This document shows positions 43,999 through 52,352 of a stretch of 53,719 nt of DNA, piece by piece. The DNA is taken from positions 1 through 53,719 of the forward strand of contig JANNRJ010000026.1 in the NCBI GenBank assembly GCA_031401235.1. The letters are read 5' to 3'. Below the pieces are notes generated by a model that saw only the letters and a list, made by a program, of their open reading frames with translations, was not told where the DNA came from and searched no databases. Numbering within the stretch: position 1 is the stretch's first letter; every line of letters starts with the position of its first letter. Made by a program: the position numbers and the translations under genes. Source of the DNA: UBA3006 sp031401235. Its GTDB lineage: Bacteria > Actinomycetota > Acidimicrobiia > Acidimicrobiales > Ilumatobacteraceae.

Positions 43999-44481
43999 AT
44001 GGATAAAGATTCCGCTCCGCAAAATCAACTACCTGACCCGAGCCCCAGTTCTAAACCAGTTAAGAAGCGAAATTGGAAGAAGATTGCTCTTATTGTGGTT
44101 GTCGGGCTGGTCGCATTTATCGTCATCATCACTGTGACGGTCAATTCGGCAACGAAAGCTCCGGTGAAAGTCAGTAATCAGTTCATAAATAGCATCCAAG
44201 CAGGTGATGCCACCACCGCCTACGCATTATTTTCTACTGATGCCGTGGCAGTCGTACCGGTTGACCAGTTTGACACTTTGGTTGCACAGATTGGACCAAT
44301 TCTTAATACGAACGAGAAAATGACAAGCAAATCAATCAATGGCGAAACTGGACAGCCAGCATCATCGACCGTGATCTATGAAATCAAGGGTACAGACGGT
44401 AAAACCTACGAAATCACGATCAACCTGACAAAAGAAAATGGTGATTGGAAGGTTTTGAATTTCGATAGCAGCGCCAAATAG
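43999..44481 (+). CDS. Single-TM protein with an extracellular NTF2-like domain
   Basis: This is a 160-residue protein. A Pro/Ser-rich, Lys-rich N-terminus (about residues 1-27) is followed by one TM (IALIVVVGLVAFIVIITVTV), and a roughly 105-residue outer domain with NQFINSIQAGDATTAYALFS, TVIYEIKG, TYEITINLTKENGDWKV. The pattern is that of NTF2-like DUF4878 domains. ATG 43999 has AAAGGGGG upstream; the ORF extends further upstream but looks non-coding. No close function is known. Confidence 0.8.
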   Translation: MDKDSAPQNQLPDPSPSSKPVKKRNWKKIALIVVVGLVAFIVIITVTVNSATKAPVKVSNQFINSIQAGDATTAYALFSTDAVAVVPVDQFDTLVAQIGPILNTNEKMTSKSINGETGQPASSTVIYEIKGTDGKTYEITINLTKENGDWKVLNFDSSAK

Positions 44482-44556
44482 TTCAATTGTGGCGGGTCGT
44501 AATGCACAAGTCGAATCTTCAGTGCTGTCCAGGATTTGTCTGCCAAACTGATTGAC

Positions 44557-45507
44557 ATGACAAAGGGTCAATCCTTCGAACCATTTGACGTTGGCTTTTT
44601 GGATGTTGGAAACGGTCATCGCCTCTATTACGAACAAATTGGCAACCCGTCTGGGACGCCAGTTGTCTATTTTCACGGTGGTCCCGGTTCGGGTTGCACG
44701 CCTGGGGCCCGGAGAAACTTTGATCCTAAATTACATCGGGCCGTATTGTTTGATCAGCGATCGTCGGGGCAAAGCACTCCCCATGCATCCGAAGAGAATG
44801 TTCACTGGGCGAGTATCGACATGGAACATCATCTCTCGGATATTGAGCAACTTCGAGAACACATAGGTATTAGCAAATGGATAGTTTTTGGACTTTCTTG
44901 GGGTGCGGTTCTCGGGGCTACCTACGCCGAGCGCTACCCTGAGCGAGTAACTGCAGTTGTCCTTGGTGCGTTTTCAACGGGAACCGCCTACGACGTTGAC
45001 TGGCTGACCATTCATGCCGGACGATTCTTTCCTGCCGAGTGGAACGAATTTGTGAACCACATTCCACCAGCATTGAAAACGAGTCGTATCGTCGACGCAT
45101 ACAACGACTTGTTAATGGATGCCAATCCAACTACTCGAGTTCAAGCCGCTGCGGCTTGGTGCAAGTGGGAGAATGCTCATGTAGCCACTACGGCAATCTC
45201 ACGGCCAAATCCAAGATTTGAAGATCCTAAGTTTCAAATGGGATTCGCGCGACAGGTAACCCATTGCTGGCGACACAATAATTGGCTTAGCGAGAATCAA
45301 ATCATTGCCAATGCCGGACGACTGTCAAATATTCCGGGATGGCTCATTCACGGTCGCCTCGACTTGAGCGGCCCGTTAGACGCCCCGTGGAAGCTTCAGC
45401 AAGTCTGGCCGGGAAGCACACTCATCATTGTTGATGATGAAGGACACGGTGGGATCAAAATGGTCGAACATTGGGTCCGAGTTCTCCACGATCTGGCAAG
45501 CGTCTGA
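44557..45507 (+). CDS. Proline iminopeptidase-like hydrolase
   Basis: This is a 316-residue alpha/beta hydrolase of family S33. It has GHRLYYEQIGNPSGTPVVYFHGGPG, the HGGPGSGCTPG oxyanion region, DQRSSGQSTPH (family: DQRGxGxS), the nucleophile GLSWGAVLGATYAERYP (family: GGSWGS), HGRLDLSGP with the acid Asp and DDEGHGG with His. The two substitutions near the active site are unusual but the triad is intact. ATG 44557 is preferred to GTG-like 44536. It probably removes N-terminal Pro from peptides. Confidence 0.88.
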   Translation: MTKGQSFEPFDVGFLDVGNGHRLYYEQIGNPSGTPVVYFHGGPGSGCTPGARRNFDPKLHRAVLFDQRSSGQSTPHASEENVHWASIDMEHHLSDIEQLREHIGISKWIVFGLSWGAVLGATYAERYPERVTAVVLGAFSTGTAYDVDWLTIHAGRFFPAEWNEFVNHIPPALKTSRIVDAYNDLLMDANPTTRVQAAAAWCKWENAHVATTAISRPNPRFEDPKFQMGFARQVTHCWRHNNWLSENQIIANAGRLSNIPGWLIHGRLDLSGPLDAPWKLQQVWPGSTLIIVDDEGHGGIKMVEHWVRVLHDLASV

Positions 45508-45531
45508 CCCAATTTAAGTAGCATCGGTGGA

Positions 45532-46596
45532 ATGTCATCTGAGATCAGTCTGAGCAGTGACTACCTAACGGCGCGACACGCATTCCTGACGGCTGCCGAA
45601 ACCAGGCGCGCTTCTGTCACTTCTTATCCTCACCCCCTGACCGGTCCCAATGGGGAATCGTTAACCGTCGATGTTGCCGAATTGGGTAAGCCCGAAGCCA
45701 AGAAAATAATTTTGGTTGTCTCTGGCACCCACGGGGTTGAGGGATATTGCGGATCTGCTCTGCAGACCGAATGGTTGGCGAGACATTCCGAGAATCGACC
45801 TGATGACACTCGGGTTATTCTGGTTCACGGTTTCAATCCGGTGGGATTCGCCTGGGTTCGACGGGTCAATGAAGACAACGTCGACTTGAATCGCAACTTC
45901 ATCGACTGGAACGAGTCGCCTCCGATGAATGCCGACTATCAGAGAATTGCCGATCTGCTGGTGCCCGTTGAATTCACCGAGGTCGAACAGCAGCGAACAC
46001 TCAACGAACTATTCGCGCTCGCCGGTGAATGGGGAATGGATCGTTTCCAAGCGGCGGTGAGTAGTGGACAATTCACCCACCCGACCGGTCTGTTTTATGG
46101 AGGCACCAGACCCGTCTGGTCTCATCGGTGGATCCGCAACTGGGCCGACACTTCTCTTCATGACGCGGAGCAGTTAACGATCATCGACTTGCATACCGGA
46201 CTGGGACCATGGGGATTTGGCGAACTGATTTCGTCTCGACCTCGCGCACACACAGAATTTCAGCGGGCCCTACACAAGTGGGGTGAAGTACGTTCGATGG
46301 TTGACGGTGACAGCGTCTCGGCAAACATAATCGGAGATTGGCTGGCCATTACTACTGAGTTGTCGCCCTCTGCGGCGGTCACAGCTGTGGCTCTTGAATT
46401 TGGCACCGTTGACCTCATCACCGTGATGTTGGCATTACGAGCCGATGCGTGGTTGCACTCACATGGTGATCCGACCGGTCCACGGGCCCAACAAGTGCGG
46501 GCGCAAGTTCGCGCTGCCTTTGCCGATGATGACCCGAAGTGGATCGCCACCTGCTGGGAGCGTTTTCATCAAGTGATGAACGGTGCTTTGGCATAA
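45532..46596 (+). CDS. DUF2817 zinc peptidase-like protein (M14 relative)
   Basis: This is a 354-residue protein. VSGTHGVEGYCGSALQTEWL carries the HxxE zinc motif of M14-type carboxypeptidases and NEDNVDLNRNFIDW is the substrate-binding Asn-Arg region. The late IIDLHTGLGPWG (zinc His) and ALEFGTVDL (catalytic Glu) complete the set. Family DUF2817 is uncharacterised but looks like an active deacylase or peptidase. ATG 45532 is preceded by GGTGGA. From this gene on the DNA looks more GC-rich. Confidence 0.88.
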   Translation: MSSEISLSSDYLTARHAFLTAAETRRASVTSYPHPLTGPNGESLTVDVAELGKPEAKKIILVVSGTHGVEGYCGSALQTEWLARHSENRPDDTRVILVHGFNPVGFAWVRRVNEDNVDLNRNFIDWNESPPMNADYQRIADLLVPVEFTEVEQQRTLNELFALAGEWGMDRFQAAVSSGQFTHPTGLFYGGTRPVWSHRWIRNWADTSLHDAEQLTIIDLHTGLGPWGFGELISSRPRAHTEFQRALHKWGEVRSMVDGDSVSANIIGDWLAITTELSPSAAVTAVALEFGTVDLITVMLALRADAWLHSHGDPTGPRAQQVRAQVRAAFADDDPKWIATCWERFHQVMNGALA

Positions 46597-46621
46597 CGCA
46601 CTCGATTCGTAGACTGCGTTG

Positions 46622-49078
46622 ATGACAACGGCGCTACCGGCACGTGCACGCGTCGTGGTCATTGGTGGCGGAATCATCGGCACCTCAATCGCCTACCACC
46701 TCGGTCACTTGGGCTGGAACGACACGGTACTCATCGAGCGTGATCAACTCACTTCAGGCACCACTTGGCACGCCGCTGGATTAATGGTTACGTTCGGTTC
46801 TACATCGACAACTTCAACCGAGTTGCGCACCTACACGCGCAATCTTTACTCCTCACTGGAAAGTGAAACCGGACTCGCCACAGGTTTCAAACCGATTGGG
46901 TTCATCGAATTGGCTACCGACGCTGGCAGGCTCGAGGAATATCGACGAGTCGCGTCATTTAATCGTTACTGCGGTATCGACGTGCACGAAATCTCTGCTC
47001 TTGAGGTGAACGATCTTTTCCCTCTGGCTCAAACAGATGACGTGCTCGCCGGCTTTTACGTAGCGGGCGACGGTCGGGTCAACCCAGTTGACGCAACCAT
47101 GTCGATGGCCAAAGGCGCGCGGCAACAAGGCGTGACCATTGCTCAAGGCGTGACCGTTCTCGAAGTAAATACGCACGATGGCGCCGTGTGCTCAGTGACG
47201 ACGGATCATGGCACGATCGAGTGCGAGTTTGTCGTCAATGCAGCGGGCATGTGGGCTCGCCAGTTGGGCGAAAAGTCAGGGGTGACCATTCCACTGCAAG
47301 CGGCCGAGCATTATTACTTGATCACGGAACAGATGGATGGCATCGACCCCAATATGCCAGTTCTGGAAGATCCCGCGCGCTTCGGTTATTACCGGGAGGA
47401 AGTCGGCGGACTGATGATCGGGTTGTTCGAGCCGGTGTGCGCACCATGGAAAGTCGAGGGCATACCGCACGACGCGTCGTTCATTTCCTTGCCGCCCGAC
47501 TGGGATCGTATGGCCCCGTATCTAGAGACGGCGATGAGCCGCATTCCTCGCGCTCACGACACTGGGATTCGTACATTTTTTTGTGGTCCAGAAAGTTTCA
47601 CACCAGACCTCCAGCCAATCATCGGGCCCGCTCCCGAAGTGCGTAACTATTTCGTCGCCGCCGGACTGAACTCGATTGGCATTCTTTCCGGAGGTGGATT
47701 GGGTCGACTTGTCGCCCACTGGATTGTGGACGGCGACCCAGGTGCGGACATCACCGCAATGCACCCCGATCGTTTCCAGCCATATCAATCGAACCCTGAA
47801 TATCGCCGCACCCGTACCGTCGAATCTCTCGGCATGGTCTACCAGTGCCATTATCCAAACCGACAGTTACATACGGCGCGAGATGCCAAGCGATCGCCAC
47901 TTCATGACCGTCTCGCCGAACAGGGCGCGTGTTTTCGGGAAGCCTCCGGTTGGGAATCGCCAAACTGGTTTGCCGGACCCAATCGTCAAGTCGACGAAGG
48001 TCCACTCACCTGGGGCCGACCGTCATTCTGGACTCGATGGGAAACGGAACATCGAGCCTGTCGTGAGAATGTCATTGTCATGGACATGAGTTTCATGTCT
48101 AAATTTCGAGTACGTGGTCGTGACGCTGGGCGCCTACTCGACACTTTGTCGGGTAATGCCGTCAATGCCGACTCCGGGCGAATCACCTACACGCAGTGGT
48201 TGAACGAGCGGGGCACGCTGGAAGCAGACCTCACCGTAACGAAACTCAACGATGATGACTTTCTCGTCATCGCCTCGGACACGGCACACCGCCACGTTGA
48301 GGCCCACATGCGCAGACACTTCGGAAGCGCGCACGTAGTTGTCACCGATGTTTCATCCGGCTTGGCCCAGATAAATGTGCAAGGGCCTCGCTCGCGCGAA
48401 CTTCTCCAGGGCCTCACCACCGCCGACCTCTCGAACGCTGCGTTTCCATTTAGAACCGCACGAGAGATCGACCTTGGTTTCGCTCGTACTCTGTGCACAC
48501 GCATTACCTATCTTGGCGAGTTGGGCTACGAGTTGTTTGTATCAACTGAACAAGCCGTGCATGTGTATGACCAAATCGTTGGCGAGGGGAAGCGCTTTGG
48601 GCTGCTCCACGCCGGATTAAAGGCGCTCGCCAGTCTGCGCATGGAAAAGGGATACCGCGACTACGGCCATGACATCGACAACACGGATTGTCCGTTGGAG
48701 GCCGGTCTCGGGTTCGCCATAGATTTCAACAAACCTGGCGGATTTGTAGGCCGCGATGCATTGGTCGCCCGGCGCCAGCGCGGGCCAAGTACTCGACGGC
48801 TCGTCAGTGTTCGATTGGTCGACCCGTTACCGCTGCTGTATCACGCCGAGATCATTCACCGAAACGAAGTACCCGTCGGTTACATCCGTGCAGCCTCGTA
48901 CGGCCATACTCTCGGAGCATCCATCGGGCTGGCAATGGTCGATGCCGGAAACGAACCACTTACTGCATCGTGGTTGTCCGAAGGGCAATGGACCGCCGAA
49001 GTCATTAATCAGCACCACGAAGCCGTGGTTTCACTGCGTCCGTTTTACGATCCCGACAGCACCCGCATCCGCGGCTGA
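46622..49078 (+). CDS. Dimethylglycine/sarcosine dehydrogenase-like (FAD oxidase plus GcvT)
   Basis: This is an 818-residue fusion. Residues 8-380 form a DAO-type FAD domain (VVVIGGGIIGTSIAYHLG, then SGTTWHAAGLM, where His50 likely links FAD covalently). Residues about 440-818 form the GcvT aminomethyltransferase fold for tetrahydrofolate (KFRVRGRDAGRLLDTLSGN, GPRSRELLQGLTTADLS, RITYLGELGYELFVSTEQA, EAGLGFAIDFNKP). It oxidises N-methylated glycine and passes the one-carbon unit to folate. ATG 46622 over TTG 46619. Its stop lies inside the left 15-base repeat that bounds the hipBA island. Confidence 0.9.
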   Translation: MTTALPARARVVVIGGGIIGTSIAYHLGHLGWNDTVLIERDQLTSGTTWHAAGLMVTFGSTSTTSTELRTYTRNLYSSLESETGLATGFKPIGFIELATDAGRLEEYRRVASFNRYCGIDVHEISALEVNDLFPLAQTDDVLAGFYVAGDGRVNPVDATMSMAKGARQQGVTIAQGVTVLEVNTHDGAVCSVTTDHGTIECEFVVNAAGMWARQLGEKSGVTIPLQAAEHYYLITEQMDGIDPNMPVLEDPARFGYYREEVGGLMIGLFEPVCAPWKVEGIPHDASFISLPPDWDRMAPYLETAMSRIPRAHDTGIRTFFCGPESFTPDLQPIIGPAPEVRNYFVAAGLNSIGILSGGGLGRLVAHWIVDGDPGADITAMHPDRFQPYQSNPEYRRTRTVESLGMVYQCHYPNRQLHTARDAKRSPLHDRLAEQGACFREASGWESPNWFAGPNRQVDEGPLTWGRPSFWTRWETEHRACRENVIVMDMSFMSKFRVRGRDAGRLLDTLSGNAVNADSGRITYTQWLNERGTLEADLTVTKLNDDDFLVIASDTAHRHVEAHMRRHFGSAHVVVTDVSSGLAQINVQGPRSRELLQGLTTADLSNAAFPFRTAREIDLGFARTLCTRITYLGELGYELFVSTEQAVHVYDQIVGEGKRFGLLHAGLKALASLRMEKGYRDYGHDIDNTDCPLEAGLGFAIDFNKPGGFVGRDALVARRQRGPSTRRLVSVRLVDPLPLLYHAEIIHRNEVPVGYIRAASYGHTLGASIGLAMVDAGNEPLTASWLSEGQWTAEVINQHHEAVVSLRPFYDPDSTRIRG

Positions 49079-49084
49079 GCGATG
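49070..49084 (+). repeat. Left copy of a 15-bp direct repeat around hipBA
   Basis: CGCGGCTGAGCGATG, exact twin at 50840-50854. It includes the stop codon of the dehydrogenase gene. The two copies enclose the operator region, hipB, hipA and the terminator, like the duplicated ends of an inserted element. Confidence 0.75.
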
Positions 49085-49124
49085 AAAAAAGTGAGTAGCC
49101 TGGAAGTACTCCTCGAGAATAATG

Positions 49125-49201
49125 TGCGCTACGGCGCTGAATCAGGCATAATTATCATCCAATTTCCAATAGTCCTGATAAATATGCGCTATGATGCATA
49201 T
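49125..49201 (+). promoter_or_regulatory. Candidate HipB operator repeats upstream of hipBA
   Basis: TGCGCTACGGCGC (49125-49137) and TGCGCTATGATGC (49185-49197) are related elements 60 bases apart. The second sits in a perfect inverted repeat ATATGC-8-GCATAT (49182-49201), within an AT-rich stretch that probably includes the promoter. Autorepression by the HipB-HipA complex at such repeats is the family rule. The region from 49079 to 49243 has no gene. Confidence 0.5.
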
Positions 49202-49243
49202 ATTAACTGATTTTTGGAAAATGAACGAGAGGAACCACATTTT

Positions 49244-49516
49244 ATGCGTTATGGCACAGAATCTAATGAAACTCTTGGAAGCTCGATCCACTTGCGACGA
49301 CGCGCATTACGACTTACCCAACAGGACCTATCCGACTTATCAGGTGTCGCCGTGCGCGTCGTACATGATCTTGAGCACAACAAAGAGACGGTCCAACTCA
49401 ACACATTGCTGAAGGTGCTTTCCACTCTTGGCCTACACCTACGACTTGCCCCCAAAGCCGCCAATGCTGTGGTCATCGACCCTGCGATATCTGAGTTAGG
49501 AAGCATAAAAACGTGA
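49244..49516 (+). CDS. hipB: HipB-type antitoxin (XRE family)
   Basis: This is a 90-residue helix-turn-helix protein that would bind HipA and repress the operon. The HTH is SIHLRRRALRLTQQDLSDLSGVAVRVV, given here as family pattern: short helix, LTQQDLSDLSGV as helices 2-3. Next comes LNTLLKVLSTLGLHLRLAPK. ATG 49244 with GAGAGGAA ten bases upstream is chosen; an ORF start ten codons earlier lacks support. Its stop overlaps the hipA GTG by 4 bases (GTGA), giving coupled translation. Confidence 0.9.
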   Translation: MRYGTESNETLGSSIHLRRRALRLTQQDLSDLSGVAVRVVHDLEHNKETVQLNTLLKVLSTLGLHLRLAPKAANAVVIDPAISELGSIKT

Positions 49517-50733
49517 CATTGGAGGATCTAACCGAACTACGCCTTGTTCAACGAGCCGACGTCTACAAGCAAGGGATAAAGGCCGCCACATTCACGCGCA
49601 CGCCCGACGGAATCAAATTTGAGTATCTATCTTCATGGATTCGTGAAGGCGGTCCCTCGGTTGCCAGTACATTGCCGGTCACCAACATTCCGGTAATACG
49701 GCCAGGTGGAGCATTGCCTTCTTATTTTTCCGGACTTCTCCCAGAAGGCAGACGCCTAGGTGTACTACTGCGGCAGGTAAAGACGAGCGCAGACGACGAG
49801 CTTTCACTCCTGCTGGCAATTGGAACTGATGTTGTCGGGGATGTGCAGGTTCTCCCCGAAGGCGGAGATCCGTCGAAAGTACCGCAGCATCTCGAAGTCA
49901 ATGACTTCGCTGAGATTAATTTCAATCAGATTTTGACTGACCTCGGAATTCGAGCGGAACGCGTTGGAATTCCAGGCGTCCAAGACAAAATCAGCACGGC
50001 TCTTCTAAATTTACCTGTGGCTCATCAAGGCTCGCGCTTTATCTTAAAACTCAACCCCTCAGAATTTCCATTTGTTGTCGAAAATGAAGAGTTTTTTCTC
50101 CGTGCTGCGAAACTTAGTGGGCTAAGCGTTGCATCAGCCGAACTTGTTACCGATAAAGACGGTATACATGGTCTGCTAGTCACACGCTTTGATCGCGTTC
50201 CCTCAGGTTCAAACAGTGTATCAAGAATGCTCGCGATGGAGGATGCCAGCCAAGCGCTCGGTAAACCACCTGCAGATAAATATTTGATTACAAGCGAAGA
50301 TGCCTTCACGGCCCTTACGACACTATGTCTCGCACCCAAACCAGCAGCCCGACTATTCATTTCTCAACTTGTATTTGCGTATCTGACAGGAAACGGAGAT
50401 GCGCATGCGAAAAACTTCTCCGTTATGCAACTCCCGTCTGGAGAGTGGGCGCCTACCCCCGCATACGATCTACCATCCACCTATTTCTATGACGATTTCA
50501 CTATGGCAATGACTATTAGCAGTCGAAACTCGAACAACATTCGCAGAATTGAATTCGTGGAGCTAGGAGAACACTTAGGACTACCCGAACGTGCCGTTCG
50601 ACGAGTAATCGCCGAACAATGTGACCACATGGATACATGGCTACCGCTCGTCACCGAATTGCCATTTGATCCTGCCAAACTCGCAAAATTGCAAAAATTT
50701 GCTCAGTATCGTCGCGGTCGTCTCCTGCACTAG
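49513..50733 (+). CDS. hipA: HipA-type toxin kinase
   Basis: This is a 406-residue Ser/Thr kinase toxin of the HipA family; the E. coli protein phosphorylates glutamyl-tRNA synthetase. The N-subdomain has YFSGLLPEGRRLGVLL; the Ser-bearing loop is GIPGVQDKISTAL (E. coli: VPGVQPKVS-like); the catalytic loop is LTGNGDAHAKNFSVM and the metal motif TPAYDLPSTYFYDD. All key residues appear intact, so activity is expected. It starts at GTG 49513, is coupled to hipB, and is followed by a strong terminator. Confidence 0.92.
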   Translation: MTLEDLTELRLVQRADVYKQGIKAATFTRTPDGIKFEYLSSWIREGGPSVASTLPVTNIPVIRPGGALPSYFSGLLPEGRRLGVLLRQVKTSADDELSLLLAIGTDVVGDVQVLPEGGDPSKVPQHLEVNDFAEINFNQILTDLGIRAERVGIPGVQDKISTALLNLPVAHQGSRFILKLNPSEFPFVVENEEFFLRAAKLSGLSVASAELVTDKDGIHGLLVTRFDRVPSGSNSVSRMLAMEDASQALGKPPADKYLITSEDAFTALTTLCLAPKPAARLFISQLVFAYLTGNGDAHAKNFSVMQLPSGEWAPTPAYDLPSTYFYDDFTMAMTISSRNSNNIRRIEFVELGEHLGLPERAVRRVIAEQCDHMDTWLPLVTELPFDPAKLAKLQKFAQYRRGRLLH

Positions 50734-50788
50734 AAAAGCAAGATAGTGAACAAGGAGTTATCGAGTCGGCTAACCTGTGATTATTCCT

Positions 50789-50824
50789 GCCCGCCCTCCC
50801 CCTCGGGGGATTGGCGGGCTTTTT
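50789..50824 (+). terminator. Intrinsic terminator after hipA
   Basis: GCCCGCC (50789-50795) pairs with GGCGGGC (50813-50819), with an inner CCCC-GGGG hairpin, then five Ts. It is one of only two terminator-like hairpins I see in this compact window and belongs to the hipBA island, just inside the right direct repeat. Confidence 0.85.
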
Positions 50825-50839
50825 CTGTACTAGGGAATA

Positions 50840-50854
50840 CGCGGCTGAGCGATG
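50840..50854 (+). repeat. Right copy of the 15-bp direct repeat around hipBA
   Basis: CGCGGCTGAGCGATG, identical to 49070-49084; flanking bases differ on both sides. It is 30 bases upstream of the ATG of the quinone oxidoreductase gene. Spacing between the two copies is 1770 bases. Confidence 0.75.
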
Positions 50855-50883
50855 CACGAACCGGTGCAAGTAGCATCAGCGAA

Positions 50884-51852
50884 ATGAAAGCTGCTGTTTA
50901 TTACGAAGTGGGTGGGCCCGAGGTTCTCCGCTACGAAGATGTTGCCGATCCGCAATTGCGGGCAGGCGGTCTTCTCATCGATGTTGCTGCGATCGCGATT
51001 CAAGGTGGCGACACACTCAATCGAGGTGGCGGCATACTCGCCACAAAACCGCACATCGTCGGTTATCAAGCATCTGGCATTGTTCGTGAAGTTGGTGATG
51101 GCGTTACAAACTTCAAGGTTGGTCAACCAGTTGTTGCCACCATGGCATTTGGCTCCCATGCCGAAATCATTAGTGTGCCGGCGACATTCGCTTGGGCAAT
51201 TCCAGATGGTCTATCGCTAAATGAAGCCGCCGGTGTTCCCGTCGAATTCGGAACGGCCGATGATTGTCTTTTTGAATTTGGACACTTGAAATCCGGAGAG
51301 ACAGTTCTTGTCCAAGCCGGTGCCAGCGGTGTGGGTATTGCGGCAATTCAACTGGCAAAGGCCGCCGGAGCAACCGTGCTAGCAACAGCGTCAAGCGACG
51401 ATCGCCTGACACGATTGAAGGACTACGGCCTTGACCATGGCATCAACTACAGAAATGCTGACGTCGGCAAGGAAGTTATGGCATTCACAAACGGTGCCGG
51501 AGCGAACCTTGTCGTTGATTCCGTCGGTGGTTCGACTCTGGAAGGAAGTGTTGCCTCACTCGCTTATCGCGGTCGTATCAGTTGGGTCGGACGCGCAGGC
51601 CGCGAAGAGCGCCCGCCAGAAGTATGGCCAATCATGCAAAAGAATGCGTCAATTACCGGAGTGTTTCTCGGTGCAGAAATGGCTTTTAACTCTTCGCGTA
51701 CTTACCCAATGATCGCCAATCTTTTGACGCGCATTGCCAAGAAAGAACTCACCGTCGTGATCGACAAAACATTCCCGTTGGCCGAAGCAGCCGAAGCCCA
51801 TCGCTATATCGAAAGCCGAAAGGCGTTCGGCCGAGTGTTGTTGGTTCCATAA
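50884..51852 (+). CDS. NADPH:quinone oxidoreductase-like MDR protein
   Basis: This is a 322-residue zinc-free medium-chain dehydrogenase. It starts MKAAVYYEVGGPEVLRYEDV, has VGYQASGIVREVGDGV, the cofactor motif VLVQAGASGVGIAAIQLAK and ends with the catalytic-domain KKELTVVIDKTFPLAEAAEAH. ATG 50884 is the start; the open frame continues upstream across the terminator and repeat, which is not coding. Quinones or enones are likely substrates. It is followed three bases later by the VOC gene. Confidence 0.9.
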   Translation: MKAAVYYEVGGPEVLRYEDVADPQLRAGGLLIDVAAIAIQGGDTLNRGGGILATKPHIVGYQASGIVREVGDGVTNFKVGQPVVATMAFGSHAEIISVPATFAWAIPDGLSLNEAAGVPVEFGTADDCLFEFGHLKSGETVLVQAGASGVGIAAIQLAKAAGATVLATASSDDRLTRLKDYGLDHGINYRNADVGKEVMAFTNGAGANLVVDSVGGSTLEGSVASLAYRGRISWVGRAGREERPPEVWPIMQKNASITGVFLGAEMAFNSSRTYPMIANLLTRIAKKELTVVIDKTFPLAEAAEAHRYIESRKAFGRVLLVP

Positions 51853-51855
51853 CTT

Positions 51856-52332
51856 ATGGCGATTACGAGTCTCACGACTTACCTCTGGTTTGACAGCCAG
51901 GCCGCCGAGGCAGCCGAGTTCTATATCTCCATTTTTCCCAACTCGAAGCTTTTGTCGGTCTCTCACTATCCAGAAAACGCCCAAAAACCGGCAGGCACGA
52001 TCCTCACCGTTGAGTTTGAGATTTTTGGTCGGTCGTTTGCGGCTTTAAATGGAGGTCCACTGTTCCCCCAAACGGAAGCGGTCTCGTTTCAGATCGGCTG
52101 CGACACTCAAGATGAAGTTGACCACCTCTGGAATTCACTGATAGCAAATGGTGGTGCCGAAAGCATGTGTGGCTGGTGCAAGGACCGCTTCGGAGTGAGT
52201 TGGCAAGTGATACCGAAAATCCTCGGCGAATTGCTGTCCGAGGACGATAAGGGTCGCTCCGATAAAGCATTTGCGGCAATGATGCAGATGCACAAGATAG
52301 ATATTGCCGAGCTCCAGCGAGCCGTCGGCTAA
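51856..52332 (+). CDS. VOC/PhnB-like glyoxalase-fold protein
   Basis: This is a 158-residue protein. It has YLWFDSQAAEAAEFYISIFPNS, FEIFGRSFAALNGGP and VSFQIGCDTQDEVDHLWN, then RFGVSWQVIP, which is the PhnB/3-dmu-9 3-mt group of the VOC superfamily. In that group metal binding is not conserved and functions are unknown. It is probably co-transcribed with the quinone oxidoreductase, ahead of the PAS-AAA gene 20 bases downstream. Confidence 0.88.
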   Translation: MAITSLTTYLWFDSQAAEAAEFYISIFPNSKLLSVSHYPENAQKPAGTILTVEFEIFGRSFAALNGGPLFPQTEAVSFQIGCDTQDEVDHLWNSLIANGGAESMCGWCKDRFGVSWQVIPKILGELLSEDDKGRSDKAFAAMMQMHKIDIAELQRAVG

Positions 52333-52352
52333 CTCCGTAAGTTTGGAGGCGT

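Noticed and set aside
46622..49078. Frameshifted or fused pair of separate genes (oxidase plus GcvT)
   Set aside because: The FAD-oxidase plus GcvT fusion is the normal architecture of dimethylglycine and sarcosine dehydrogenases.
49079..50854. hipBA region as an insertion sequence
   Set aside because: There is no transposase and no terminal inverted repeats; only direct repeats are seen, so it is listed as a repeat-bounded island instead.
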